Assembly (NCBI RefSeq): GCF_001908095.1
Contig: NZ_MKGR01000002.1
Location: 171,464-235,463, forward strand
Reading direction: 5' to 3'
Length of the DNA stretch: 64,000 bases
Source: Xenorhabdus thuongxuanensis
GTDB taxonomy: Bacteria > Pseudomonadota > Gammaproteobacteria > Enterobacterales > Enterobacteriaceae
The notes beneath the pieces are model-generated. The model did no database searches and was not told where the DNA came from. It saw nothing but the letters and a program-made list of their open reading frames with translations. Shown piece after piece: positions 55,931 to 64,000 of this stretch; the stretch's first letter is position 1; the number at the start of each line of letters is the position of its first letter. The position numbers and the translations under genes are program-made.

Positions 55931-55993
55931 TTTGTTAACAAATTATCAATGGGTTGATGGTTTTTAATTAAAACTTTATTGATTTTATTTTAC

Positions 55994-56036
55994 AAAAACT
56001 GCCTGTTCTGTGATGGAACTGGCGGTTTTTATTTTT
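55994..56036 (+). terminator. lysP terminator
   Basis: AAAACTGCC/GGCGGTTTT stem (one G-T pair) with a 17-base loop and a following T-rich run. Confidence 0.75.
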
Positions 56037-56093
56037 CAGAGAGTTAGGGAAGAAATATCGATGGTAAATTTCGGATATACCACCTTAATCGCA

Positions 56094-56122
56094 TTGATAA
56101 GTATTCTTATTTGCTTTATTGT
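56094..56122 (+). promoter_or_regulatory. promoter with Fur-like box before the iron transport operon
   Basis: TTGATA (56094-56099), 17 bases, TATTGT (56117-56122). A 7-1-7 Fur-like sequence TGATAAGTATTCTTA (56095-56109, 11 of 14 positions of TGATAAT-n-ATTATCA) covers the -35. Iron repression is inferred. Confidence 0.45.
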
Positions 56123-56158
56123 TAGCAGCAAAATTGTTGCATGAAGAGGCTAACTAAA

Positions 56159-57292
56159 GTGAAGTTTGTATTTCGAACTGTCGTGAAAAGTATGAGTATC
56201 AGTCTAATGGCGGGTTCTGCCATGATGGCAAGTTTTGCATCTTGGGCTGAAACAGTCACTGATGTTGCCGGACGTACTGTTGAAGTGCCAGAGAAAGTCA
56301 ATCGTATCTTGTTGGGTGAAGGTCGTTTATTCCATTCTGTTGCAATATTGGAAGGAGATAAACCTCTGGCCCGTATCGCTGGTTGGCAAGGTGATTTCCG
56401 TAAACTGGATCCGCAAACTTACGCTATTTATAAAGCTAAATTTCCTGAAATCGATAATATCCCTCTGATTGGTAACACCAGCGCTGATAGTGTCAGCTCT
56501 GAGAAAGTGCTTACACTCAATCCTGACGTTGCAATTTTTGGTCTGTCTGGACATGGCCCAGGAAAAAATAGTGAGTTGGTGAAACAGTTGGAGAAAGCGG
56601 GTATACCTATTGTTTTTGTCGATTTCCGCAATGATCCTCTGAAAAATACATTACCTAGCATCCGTATGCTGGGCAAAATCTTACATCGTGAAGATCAGGC
56701 TAATGCTTACGCTGATTTTTATGAAAAAAATCTAAAATTAGTCACTGATATTACGGATCGTATACCAGACGCTGAGAAGCCTTCTGTATTTATTGAGCTT
56801 CTAGCAGGTTTTAGTGAAGATTGCTGTGGTACAGCAGGTAACGGCAATATGGGGAACTTCATTGATTTGGCGGGTGGCAAAAACATCGCCAAAGAAGTAC
56901 TTCCTTCTCCATTGGGAACAATGAATCTGGAAAAAGTCATTGCTGAAGATCCTTATATTTACATCGCAAGCGGTGCGCAAGATCCAGGTGACAAAGGTGA
57001 GGGGATCAAAATGGGAGCCCAAACTTCTGCCGATACTACCCGCGCAGGCTTGAAAGAAATCACTGAACGTAAAGGTATCAACAACTTAACTGCCGTGAAG
57101 GAAGGGCGTAGCTATGCTATTTGGCATCACTACTATAACTCTCCTTATAATGTTGTTGTTACACAAGTTTTTGCTAAATGGTTCTATCCTGAAAAATTCG
57201 CTGATTTAGATCCGCAACAAACATTGAAAGAACTTCACAATAAATTCTTGGCTATTGAACCATTAGGTACATATTGGGTTAGCGAGAAATAA
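56159..57292 (+). CDS. iron-type ABC transporter, periplasmic substrate-binding protein
   Basis: About 377 residues. The GTG at 56159 has AAGAGG nine bases upstream and follows the predicted transcript start; an ATG at 56141 is the alternative. Signal peptide SISLMAGSAMMASFASWA-E, then TVTDVAGRTVEVPEKVNRIL, the opening of the FecB/BtuF-type class III binding fold. DCCGTAGNGNMGNFIDLAGG near 225 is a family block. It should deliver a ferric siderophore or related chelate to the permease that follows after 19 bases. The exact ligand is unknown. Confidence 0.8.
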   Translation: MKFVFRTVVKSMSISLMAGSAMMASFASWAETVTDVAGRTVEVPEKVNRILLGEGRLFHSVAILEGDKPLARIAGWQGDFRKLDPQTYAIYKAKFPEIDNIPLIGNTSADSVSSEKVLTLNPDVAIFGLSGHGPGKNSELVKQLEKAGIPIVFVDFRNDPLKNTLPSIRMLGKILHREDQANAYADFYEKNLKLVTDITDRIPDAEKPSVFIELLAGFSEDCCGTAGNGNMGNFIDLAGGKNIAKEVLPSPLGTMNLEKVIAEDPYIYIASGAQDPGDKGEGIKMGAQTSADTTRAGLKEITERKGINNLTAVKEGRSYAIWHHYYNSPYNVVVTQVFAKWFYPEKFADLDPQQTLKELHNKFLAIEPLGTYWVSEK

Positions 57293-57311
57293 GCAGTAAC
57301 AGGTAATAAAA

Positions 57312-58397
57312 ATGAGTGTCACTACCGAGCCTATGCCAATGGTGAAAAAACAATTGAGTGAGTGCGATATAAAAGCACATTATCGTCATATCCTGCGCCG
57401 ACGTATTGCATGGATATTATTCATCGTCCTGGCGATTGGCATTTCTGTTGTATTGGATTTTACCATGGGACCATCAGGGTTATCGCTGCAAACCCTCTGG
57501 CAAACACTGTTTTCACCAGAGAGTGTTAACGCAGCAACACGGGTGATTGTTTGGGATATTCGATTGCCTTATGCCCTGATGGCGGTAGTGATCGGCTTAT
57601 CACTGGGACTGGCCGGTGCTGAAATGCAGACAATTTTGAATAACCCGCTAGCCAGCCCATTCACGTTGGGGGTTTCCAATGCTGCTTCTTTTGGCGCAGC
57701 ATTAGCTATTGTGCTTGGTATTGGCATTCCGGGAATACCGGATCAGTGGCTTATTTCCGCAAACGCTTTTCTTTTTGCATTATTGGCTGCCTTGATGCTT
57801 GATGGCATTACCCGTTGGACAAGAGTTGCAACCTCCGGCGTTGTATTGTTCGGAATTGCGATGGTGTTTACCTTCGAGGCGTTAGTTTCGATGATGCAAT
57901 TTATCGCTACGGAAGATACCTTACAGGGGTTGATTTTCTGGACAATGGGTAGCCTTGCCAGGGCGACATGGGAAAAATTGGGTATTATGGTATTAGTTTT
58001 CTCTGTCATTATGCCTCTCTCATTGAGCAATTCTTGGAAATTGACCGCATTGCGTCTGGGAGAAGATCGAGCTATCAGTTTTGGCATCAATATTAGCCAC
58101 CTTCGTTTAGGAACATTGTTGCGTATCAGTATCCTGACCGCATTGGCGGTTGCGTTTGTTGGTCCTATTGCTTTTATTGGTTTGGTGGCTCCTCATATCG
58201 CCAGAATGATGTTTGGTGAAGATCACCGTTTCTTCTTGCCTGCTAGTGCGTTGATTGGTGCATTAGTTTTATCCATAGCCTCCATTGCTTCTAAGAACCT
58301 GATACCGGGTATTATTATACCGGTTGGGATAGTGACATCGTTGGTTGGTGTGCCTTTCTTTCTTAGCATAGTCTTACGGCATAGGGGAACTGTATGA
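57312..58397 (+). CDS. FecCD-type ABC transporter permease
   Basis: 361 residues, about nine membrane segments. VVIGLSLGLAGAEMQTILNN PLASPFTLG is the FecCD signature region, and GPIAFIGLVAPHIARMMFGE the ATPase-coupling loop. One permease gene suggests a homodimer. Its stop overlaps the ATPase start (ATGA). Confidence 0.88.
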   Translation: MSVTTEPMPMVKKQLSECDIKAHYRHILRRRIAWILFIVLAIGISVVLDFTMGPSGLSLQTLWQTLFSPESVNAATRVIVWDIRLPYALMAVVIGLSLGLAGAEMQTILNNPLASPFTLGVSNAASFGAALAIVLGIGIPGIPDQWLISANAFLFALLAALMLDGITRWTRVATSGVVLFGIAMVFTFEALVSMMQFIATEDTLQGLIFWTMGSLARATWEKLGIMVLVFSVIMPLSLSNSWKLTALRLGEDRAISFGINISHLRLGTLLRISILTALAVAFVGPIAFIGLVAPHIARMMFGEDHRFFLPASALIGALVLSIASIASKNLIPGIIIPVGIVTSLVGVPFFLSIVLRHRGTV

Positions 58398-59182
58398 GTC
58401 AGGGATTAAAAATCAATTGCCTGACGGCGGGATATCCAAAGCACTCCGTGATTGAAAATCTGGATGTCAACACATTGCCACGTGGTCAAATTACTGTATT
58501 GTTGGGGCCGAATGGTTGTGGTAAATCCACGCTTCTGCGTTCACTGGCTGGATTGAATAAAGCCAGTGGCGAACTTCTATTGGATGGGCAGGATCTGATG
58601 AAGATGAATTTTGCCCAACGTGCCAAAAATGTCGTTTATTTGCCTCAAACACTACCGGCAGGCGTACATCTCCATGTATTGGAATCGGTGATTGTTGCTC
58701 AACGAGCATCAGGTGGTGTGAGCAATAGCCAATGTGAACAAGAAGTCATGGAACTATTACGCCAGCTTGGTATTGAACATTTGGCACTCAGCTATTTGGA
58801 TCAATTATCTGGTGGTCAAAAACAGTTAGTTGGATTGGCTCAATCATTAATCCGCCGTCCGACGTTGTTATTATTAGATGAACCATTAAGTGCACTGGAT
58901 TTAAATTACCAATATCATGTAATGGATTTAGTTGCACATGAAACGCGCCGTCGTAATATTATTACTATTGTTGTTGTTCACGACATTAATATTGCATTAC
59001 GTCATGGTGACCATGTATTAATGCTAAAAAAAGGTAAATTAATTTCTGAAGGTAAACCTGAGCAGGTTATTACACCAAGCAGTTTAGCAGAAGTTTATGG
59101 TATTAAAGGCCGAATTGAGCGTTGTTCTCAGGGTATACCGCAAGTATTAATTGATGGTTTGGTGACAGAATTCGTAAGTTAG
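58394..59182 (+). CDS. ABC transporter ATP-binding protein, iron-siderophore type
   Basis: 262 residues. Walker A GPNGCGKST, signature LSGGQKQLVGLAQSL, Walker B LLLLDEPLSALD, switch His in VVVHDINIALRHGD. It powers the FecCD-type permease encoded just upstream. Confidence 0.92.
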   Translation: MSQGLKINCLTAGYPKHSVIENLDVNTLPRGQITVLLGPNGCGKSTLLRSLAGLNKASGELLLDGQDLMKMNFAQRAKNVVYLPQTLPAGVHLHVLESVIVAQRASGGVSNSQCEQEVMELLRQLGIEHLALSYLDQLSGGQKQLVGLAQSLIRRPTLLLLDEPLSALDLNYQYHVMDLVAHETRRRNIITIVVVHDINIALRHGDHVLMLKKGKLISEGKPEQVITPSSLAEVYGIKGRIERCSQGIPQVLIDGLVTEFVS

Positions 59183-59199
59183 AATAATAAAAACCATAA

Positions 59200-59224
59200 T
59201 TCACTTTAATTCAATTAAAGTGAA
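59200..59224. repeat. 25-base perfect palindrome after the ABC genes
   Basis: TTCACTTTAATT and AATTAAAGTGAA around a single C. It can form an RNA hairpin but lacks a T run, so an operator or RNA-processing element is as likely as a terminator. Confidence 0.7.
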
Positions 59225-59245
59225 ATTTAATAAATATAACACTGA

Positions 59246-59268
59246 CAGGAATAATTAAATTATTCCTG
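59246..59268. repeat. 23-base perfect palindrome before the TonB receptor gene
   Basis: CAGGAATAATT and AATTATTCCTG around a single A. The centre (ATAATTAAATTAT) is similar in spacing to Fur 7-1-7 boxes, and the site lies 69 bases before the receptor start, so it is a good operator candidate. Confidence 0.65.
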
Positions 59269-59336
59269 TATTGTGGGTATGTGTCGGTTATCCATATTGT
59301 TCAAATAATTCTATTCTATCTTTTGGAGAATCGGGA

Positions 59337-61295
59337 ATGACTGTCTTTGCAAAGAAAAAAATTGTATTAGGTATTATTGCCGCTATTTCATCTAGCGCTG
59401 TTTTAGCTGCTAATAATAGTGAAGATAAAATTGTTGTAACTACTGCGTCAGGTTTCCAGCAAAAGATCGAAGATGCACCTGCTTCCATTTCAGTTGTTAG
59501 CCGCGAACAATTGGAAACTAAAGCCTACCGTGATGTGACAGATGCATTGAAAGATGTGCCGGGAGTGGTTGTTACTGGCGGTGGTAGTAGTAGTGATATC
59601 AGTATTCGTGGTATGGCTTCCAAATATACCATGATCTTAGTTGATGGTAGGCGTGTTGATACACGTAGCACTCGTCCAAATAGTGATGGTTCGGGAATTG
59701 AACAGGGATGGTTACCACCGTTGGCCGCTATTGAGCGTATTGAAGTGGTGCGGGGACCAATGTCCTCTCTATATGGTTCTGATGCTATGGGGGGTGTGAT
59801 CAATGTTATTACTCGTAAGGCTCAGAAAGAATGGCATTTAACTCTGAAAACAGACTCTACCCTGACTGAGAGTAAAGATTCTGGTAACAGCTATCAGAGT
59901 AGTATTTATGCCGCGGGGCCAATAATTGATGGATTATTGGGTTTAAGAGTGAATGGATCATATTCTCATCGCAATGAAGATAAATTCTTAGGGGGATTTA
60001 GAGATCAGGAAATGCGCAATGGTGCAGTAGCGTTCTCTTTAACTCCAGATGAGAAAAATGCTTTTACTTTTGAGGCAGGCCGTTATGAACAAGATCGTGA
60101 TTCAACTATTGGTAAGACGCGTGACTGTCAGCCAAAATCTTGTAAAGATGATATAAGTCGTTATAAACGTAATAATTACGCTATTACTCATCATGGCGTT
60201 TATGATTTTGGTACGATGACTTCTTATATTCAAAGAGATGAGTCTCATAACCCCGAACGTAAAATGGCAAATAATGATACGGTATTTAATAACCATACGA
60301 CATTTGTATTTGATGATCATACAGTAAGCGTTGGTGGCCAATATCGTTATGAAGATTTGCGAGACAATAGCAATAAATTACCTTCGGCTAAAGATGTTAA
60401 TAAGTTAACCCGCTGGAGTTGGGCAGTAGTCTTAGAAGACGAATGGCAAATGGCTAATGATTTTGCTCTTACTAGTGGAGTGCGATTAGATAAAGATCAA
60501 AATTTTGGAATGCATTGGACACCTCGTCTATATGGAGTATGGCACGCTGATGAACAATGGACTATTAAGGGTGGTATTTCTACCGGTTATCGTTCTCCTG
60601 ATATAAGGCAAGTTGCTCCTAACTGGGGACAGGCAACGGGTGGGCGGTTTAGCAATGGTATGATCTTAGGGAATCCAGATCTCAAGCCAGAAAAAAGTGT
60701 TAATGAAGAAATTAGTATTATCTGGAATAACCTAAAGAATTTTAATATTGGTGTAACCGTTTTTAATACTACTTTTAAAGATAAAATTACGGAAGTTAGA
60801 GATTGCGATAAAGGTTGTAAACTCGGTGGTGACGATTATGATTTTATTAACAAGCGCATAAATGTTGATAAAGCTAATATTCGAGGTATTGAAACCACCA
60901 TGAATTGGAGCATTGTTGAAAGTTTATCATTGGCAGCAAACTATACTTATACCGATTCTGAGCAAAAAAGTGGTGATTTTAAAGGTCAGCCATTAAACAA
61001 AATGCCAACACATATGGCAAATGCAACCTTAAACTGGCAGCCGTTATCTGAATTAGATACATGGACACGTATTAATTTCCACAGTAAAACAAAGAATTAT
61101 CAATATCGCTCTAGTATGAGAGATGGAACTCCTTCTTATACTTTTGTCGATCTAGGGGTAACTTATAATTTGAATAAAAATCTACGCTTGTTAGGTGGAA
61201 TTTATAATGTTTTTGACAAACGAGTCACTGAAGAAACTCATGATGCAGTCCTGGATGGTCGCCGCTACCACATCGGCATTAATTATGATTTTTAA
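59337..61295 (+). CDS. TonB-dependent siderophore-type receptor
   Basis: 652 residues from the ATG behind GGAGAATCGGG. Signal peptide ends SSAVLA-A; TonB box DKIVVTTAS; plug domain with IRGMASKYTMILVDGRR and RIEVVRGPMSSLYGSDAMGG; 22-strand barrel ending in Phe (YHIGINYDF). Similar to CirA/FepA-type catecholate receptors, but the ligand is not certain. Forms one unit with the ABC genes upstream. A longer upstream frame has no ribosome site. Confidence 0.9.
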   Translation: MTVFAKKKIVLGIIAAISSSAVLAANNSEDKIVVTTASGFQQKIEDAPASISVVSREQLETKAYRDVTDALKDVPGVVVTGGGSSSDISIRGMASKYTMILVDGRRVDTRSTRPNSDGSGIEQGWLPPLAAIERIEVVRGPMSSLYGSDAMGGVINVITRKAQKEWHLTLKTDSTLTESKDSGNSYQSSIYAAGPIIDGLLGLRVNGSYSHRNEDKFLGGFRDQEMRNGAVAFSLTPDEKNAFTFEAGRYEQDRDSTIGKTRDCQPKSCKDDISRYKRNNYAITHHGVYDFGTMTSYIQRDESHNPERKMANNDTVFNNHTTFVFDDHTVSVGGQYRYEDLRDNSNKLPSAKDVNKLTRWSWAVVLEDEWQMANDFALTSGVRLDKDQNFGMHWTPRLYGVWHADEQWTIKGGISTGYRSPDIRQVAPNWGQATGGRFSNGMILGNPDLKPEKSVNEEISIIWNNLKNFNIGVTVFNTTFKDKITEVRDCDKGCKLGGDDYDFINKRINVDKANIRGIETTMNWSIVESLSLAANYTYTDSEQKSGDFKGQPLNKMPTHMANATLNWQPLSELDTWTRINFHSKTKNYQYRSSMRDGTPSYTFVDLGVTYNLNKNLRLLGGIYNVFDKRVTEETHDAVLDGRRYHIGINYDF

Positions 61296-61354
61296 TTAAT
61301 ATTTTTCTTTCTTATAAATATTAGTCATTATACTTAACATTCGGACATCATATA

Positions 61355-61398
61355 AAATCATCCCGTCATCAATTTTGTAATGATGGGCTGATTTTTTT
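61355..61398 (+). terminator. terminator of the TonB receptor gene
   Basis: AAATCATCCCGTCAT pairs with ATGATGGGCTGATTT (one mismatch and one G-T pair), followed by a T run. Confidence 0.75.
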
Positions 61399-61452
61399 AC
61401 TATCAAAAAAATCATAATTAAATGGTAAATAGTTTTCCTCTGTGCTAAAAAC

Positions 61453-61648
61453 TTGTCAGAGGCCAATCAACGGATATGATGGCATTAGTTTCAGCACTAA
61501 CTCAGTAAGAGCCTGCTTCATAAGGCTCTGTAGTGTCGTAAAAAATAATAAATTTTAGTGCAATCTCGCTTGCTATTTCTGGACTTGAAGTGCAAAATGC
61601 GTGCACTAAAAATAACTGGTGTGTAAATATGCATCAGTTATTTTTTTT
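61453..61648 (+). ncRNA. candidate small RNA or attenuated leader upstream of puuP
   Basis: TTGTCA (61453-61458), 16 bases, TATGAT (61475-61480) make a good promoter. The transcript would start near 61487, form AGAGCCT/AGGCTCT (61508-61529), then end at a strong terminator AATAACTG/CAGTTATT with eight T (61611-61648). In between, TGCACTAAAA (61602-61611) can pair with TTTTAGTGCA (61553-61562) or its first six bases with AGTGCA (61589-61594), two exclusive folds. Either a free RNA of about 160 bases or a regulated leader. Confidence 0.45.
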
Positions 61649-61755
61649 GCTTTGAATTATTTTTTACAACACCAAGAGGCCGGATTCTATTCCGGATCGA
61701 TATTGACCACAAGCAACCATATTGAAACAGGGTTGCTGTACTGAGGAATGCAAAT

Positions 61756-61968
61756 ATGGAGCAATTATTCTCTTTTGCACTTGTGCCAATTGGTGCTCGT
61801 TGCTGCAATGATGATTATGGGGCACGGCCCTCTGTCAATTCACCATTTTCCAATTCTTCTTTCTTTTCTGTTTATAGACAGATGCGAAGTCTACCCAGTA
61901 ACTATCGATTAAGTAGTTGTATTAGTACCCAGATCGAAGTTATGGGAGGTTTCGCTCATGTTGCATAA
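61756..61968 (+). CDS. 70-codon leader ORF overlapping the puuP start
   Basis: ATG with GAGGA eight bases upstream, a proper ribosome site. The product is Ser-, Cys-, Tyr- and Arg-rich ([20 protein letters not shown], then [20 protein letters not shown]) and unlike known proteins. Its last 11 bases overlap the puuP gene, and the puuP ribosome site GGGAGG lies inside it, so translation of this ORF must influence puuP. Upstream stem AGCAACC/GGTTGCT may also matter. A regulatory leader is more likely than a stable protein. Confidence 0.5.
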   Translation: MEQLFSFALVPIGARCCNDDYGARPSVNSPFSNSSFFSVYRQMRSLPSNYRLSSCISTQIEVMGGFAHVA

Positions 61969-63343
61969 TACTACTACTCCTAGCGCACTGGGTATTAACC
62001 AAGCCAGTGCTGACAACCGCGTTCAACTGAGAAGAACATTGACTCTGTTCCAGGTAGTCATGATGGGGCTTGCCTATCTGCAGCCAATGACTATTTTTGA
62101 TACATTTGGAATTGTCTCTGGTTTGACCGGTGGACATGTTGCGACATCTTATGCTATTGCATTAACTGCAATTTTATTTACAGCGCTAAGTTATGGAAAA
62201 TTAATAAAGCGTTTTCCATCGGCGGGTTCTGCTTATACTTACGTACAAAAATCAATGAGCCCCCACCTTGGATTTATGGTAGGTTGGTCTTCCTTGCTGG
62301 ATTATATGTTGATGCCGATGATCAATGTGTTATTGGCAAAGATTTACCTACAGGCTTTGTTCCCTGGTATTGAACCATGGATCTTTGTAGTCATGTTGAC
62401 TGCACTTATGACAATCATCAATCTGAATGGCATCAATGTCGTTGCTAATATCAATAGCATTGTTGTGATTGTCCAGATTGCTGTTATGGTAATACTCGTT
62501 GGGTTAATGATCCGTGGTGTTTATAATGGGGAAGGTGCAGGAACGTTACTGAGTATCCAGCCATTTACATCAGAAGAAGCCCAATTAATTCCGATGATTA
62601 CTGGTGCGACAATACTTTGCTTCTCATTTCTTGGGTTTGATGGCATTAGCTCTTTGTCAGAAGAAACACCAAATGCAGGTAAAGTTGTCCCTAAAGCGAT
62701 TTTCCTGACTGCGTTAATTGGTGGTATGATCTTCATTGCAGTATCTTATTTCTTACAGCTCTATTTCCCGGATATTTCTCGGTTTAAAAACCCAGACGCT
62801 TCACAGCCAGAAATTATTCTTTATGTTGCTGGTGCGTTATTCCAATATGTGATTCTCATATTCTCCAGTGTCACGGTAATGGCTTCAGGTATGGCTGCAC
62901 ATGCAGGTGTATCTCGTTTGCTCTATGTTATGGGACGTGACGGCGTACTGCCTGAAAAAATATTTGCGTATATTCACCCTAAATGGCGTACTCCAGCAAT
63001 TAACGTGATATTGGTCGGCATAATCGCTTTATCAGCATGTTGGTTGGAGCTAGTGACGGCCACGGCACTGATCAATTTTGGTGCGTTGGTTGCCTTTACG
63101 TTCGTTAATTTATCAGTGATTTCTCAATTCTACATTCGTGAACGTCGTAATAATACCTTGAAAGACACCTTGAATTTCTTGATATTGCCACTTCTTGGTG
63201 CTGCAACAGTGGGTGTTTTATGGATGAATTTAGAATCAAATTCTATGGAATTAGGCTTGATCTGGGGAGGCATTGGTCTTATTTACATGTTTTTCCTGAC
63301 TCGTAGCTTCCGTCAACCAATGCCGCAGTTTACTGAATCATAA
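61958..63343 (+). CDS. puuP: PuuP-like putrescine importer
   Basis: 461 residues, same length as E. coli Puu[61 protein letters not shown], and [20 protein letters not shown] match the family; twelve membrane segments. Proton-driven putrescine uptake is inferred. None of the puuABCD catabolic genes is beside it. GGGAGG is eight bases before the ATG. Confidence 0.88.
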   Translation: MLHNTTTPSALGINQASADNRVQLRRTLTLFQVVMMGLAYLQPMTIFDTFGIVSGLTGGHVATSYAIALTAILFTALSYGKLIKRFPSAGSAYTYVQKSMSPHLGFMVGWSSLLDYMLMPMINVLLAKIYLQALFPGIEPWIFVVMLTALMTIINLNGINVVANINSIVVIVQIAVMVILVGLMIRGVYNGEGAGTLLSIQPFTSEEAQLIPMITGATILCFSFLGFDGISSLSEETPNAGKVVPKAIFLTALIGGMIFIAVSYFLQLYFPDISRFKNPDASQPEIILYVAGALFQYVILIFSSVTVMASGMAAHAGVSRLLYVMGRDGVLPEKIFAYIHPKWRTPAINVILVGIIALSACWLELVTATALINFGALVAFTFVNLSVISQFYIRERRNNTLKDTLNFLILPLLGAATVGVLWMNLESNSMELGLIWGGIGLIYMFFLTRSFRQPMPQFTES

Positions 63344-63374
63344 TCAGAAAACATCTCAGGTTACCGCTATTACG

Positions 63375-63406
63375 AAAAAACAGCATCGTCAGGTGCTGTT
63401 TTTTAT
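63375..63406 (+). terminator. puuP terminator
   Basis: AACAGCATC/GGTGCTGTT stem (one G-T pair) with loop GTCA, preceded by A and followed by T runs. Confidence 0.85.
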
Positions 63407-63547
63407 TATGGCTTTAGCCAGTTTAAGATGCGTTAGCTTCTTAAACATAAAACCATATATGGACACCGACTCAATGCAAGTGGGCAACCTATTTTTCTTT
63501 TTTGACAACAGTAGTCGCAAACATATATTCGGCTTCAAAGAGCCCTG

Positions 63548-63660
63548 ATGAAAATCCGCACTCTCTGCCCTCATTACCCTCGCAGCCTTGGTAAGCTATG
63601 GTTTTTTCCAGATTCACAGAGAGTCGGTACTACCTGTCACTACATCAACTTATGGACTTC
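63548..63660 (+). pseudogene. decayed start of a membrane-anchored or secreted protein, next to an IS
   Basis: An ATG followed by AAAA. Skipping one A gives MKSALSALITLAALVSYGFF then QIHRESVLPVTTST, a typical N-terminal anchor, while the frame as written fails. The frame then runs into IS110 sequence. It looks like a gene start with a one-base frameshift, cut by the IS. The original function cannot be told. Confidence 0.35.
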
Positions 63661-63689
63661 AACAACATGATGAAACTAATATTTCTATC

Positions 63690-64000
63690 TCACCGAGAAA
63701 TATAAACCGATTGTTGATTCACTAGCGCCCAAGCGATCCGGGCATTCTTATTGGCTAACGCCACTACCGCCTTATTGATTCCGCTACGTTCTATCAAACC
63801 CTTTAGCCAGCGTTGCAATTCATTACACTGTTCGTCAGGCCGTTTACTGAGCCGGTACACGACAGAACGAGCGCCATGGATCAATATTCCTCGTAAGTAG
63901 GCATCGCCCCGCTTACTGATACCGAGCTGTCTGACTTTTCCGCCACTGCTATGTTCTTTGGGCACGAGTCCCAGATAGCTGGCAAAATGACGGCCATTCT
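63690..64000 (-). mobile_element. IS110-family transposase, C-terminal part (cut by window edge)
   Basis: About 103 codons in the frame that enters from the right edge: NGRHFASYLGLVPKEHSSGG, KVRQLGISKRGDAYLRGILI, HGARSVVYRL and KAVVALANKNARIAWALV are the Transposase_20 (IS110/IS116) C-terminal domain. A GTG near 63965 is an internal codon, not the start. The rest of the element and its DEDD catalytic domain lie outside the window. IS110 members often lack inverted repeats, so the inner end is not fixed. Confidence 0.85.

Noticed and set aside
56061..56144. 27-codon frame encoding one membrane segment, its stop overlapping an ATG of the binding-protein gene
   Set aside because: The predicted promoter and Fur-like box lie inside it, so it would not be fully transcribed from that promoter. 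Kept only as a possibility.
1..64000. CRISPR array
   Set aside because: No set of regularly spaced identical repeats of 25-40 bases with unique spacers; the only regular repeats are the iterons and the att repeats.

Overview
The window looks like chromosome of a low-GC enterobacterium of the Morganellaceae, most likely Xenorhabdus (Photorhabdus is the main alternative). Products throughout the right half are close to E. coli proteins, and gene order follows E. coli blocks (yejM-yejL-yejK-rplY-radD-rsuA-bcr-yejG-mepS-lpxT, then nfo-yeiH-yeiE-lysP). Genus is an inference from this pattern, not from a marker gene. Bases 1 to about 35,500 are the right part of a P22-like (lambdoid, short-tailed) prophage inserted at the 3' end of a tRNA-Pro(GGG) gene, in the same yejM-proL neighbourhood as in E. 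coli. Its left end and integrase lie outside the window.

Prophage layout. A leftward early operon (Gp157-like protein, a recombinase, small genes) is separated from a rightward operon by a short repressor, operator repeats and a YdaS/YdaT (Cro/CII-like) pair. The rightward operon holds a replication initiator with four 22-bp-spaced iterons inside its gene, a KilA-N antirepressor, a two-gene accessory module with an HTH-ImmA/IrrE protein, DUF1367, a Ref-type HNH nuclease and a DUF1133 protein in the Q position, followed by a late promoter and terminator. Next come a DNA methyltransferase, a moron with its own promoter and terminator, a lambda-like lysis cassette (dual-start holin, lysozyme, Rz with embedded Rz1), and the packaging, head and tail genes in exact P22 order (3-2-1-8-5-4-10-26-14-7-20-16-9). 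A Tad2-like (DUF2829) anti-Thoeris gene sits between the coat and gp4 genes. The prophage ends with a tailspike whose distal part differs in composition and an O-antigen-type acyltransferase, which together look like a receptor-binding and seroconversion module.

Host part (35.5-64 kb). Housekeeping genes include envelope control (yejM, mepS, lpxT), nucleoid (yejK), ribosome (rplY, rsuA, yeiP), DNA repair (radD, nfo), transport (bcr, mtr, lysP, puuP, yeiH) and an iron-type ABC transporter with a TonB-dependent receptor. Less ordinary points are two tandem miniature pilin-like secreted proteins, a solitary fruK behind a Cra-type operator with no fruA or fruB beside it, a structured RNA/attenuator candidate and a 70-codon leader ORF before puuP, and an IS110-family transposase running off the right edge next to a decayed gene start.

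All functions come from reading the sequence and recalling families. No database search was run.
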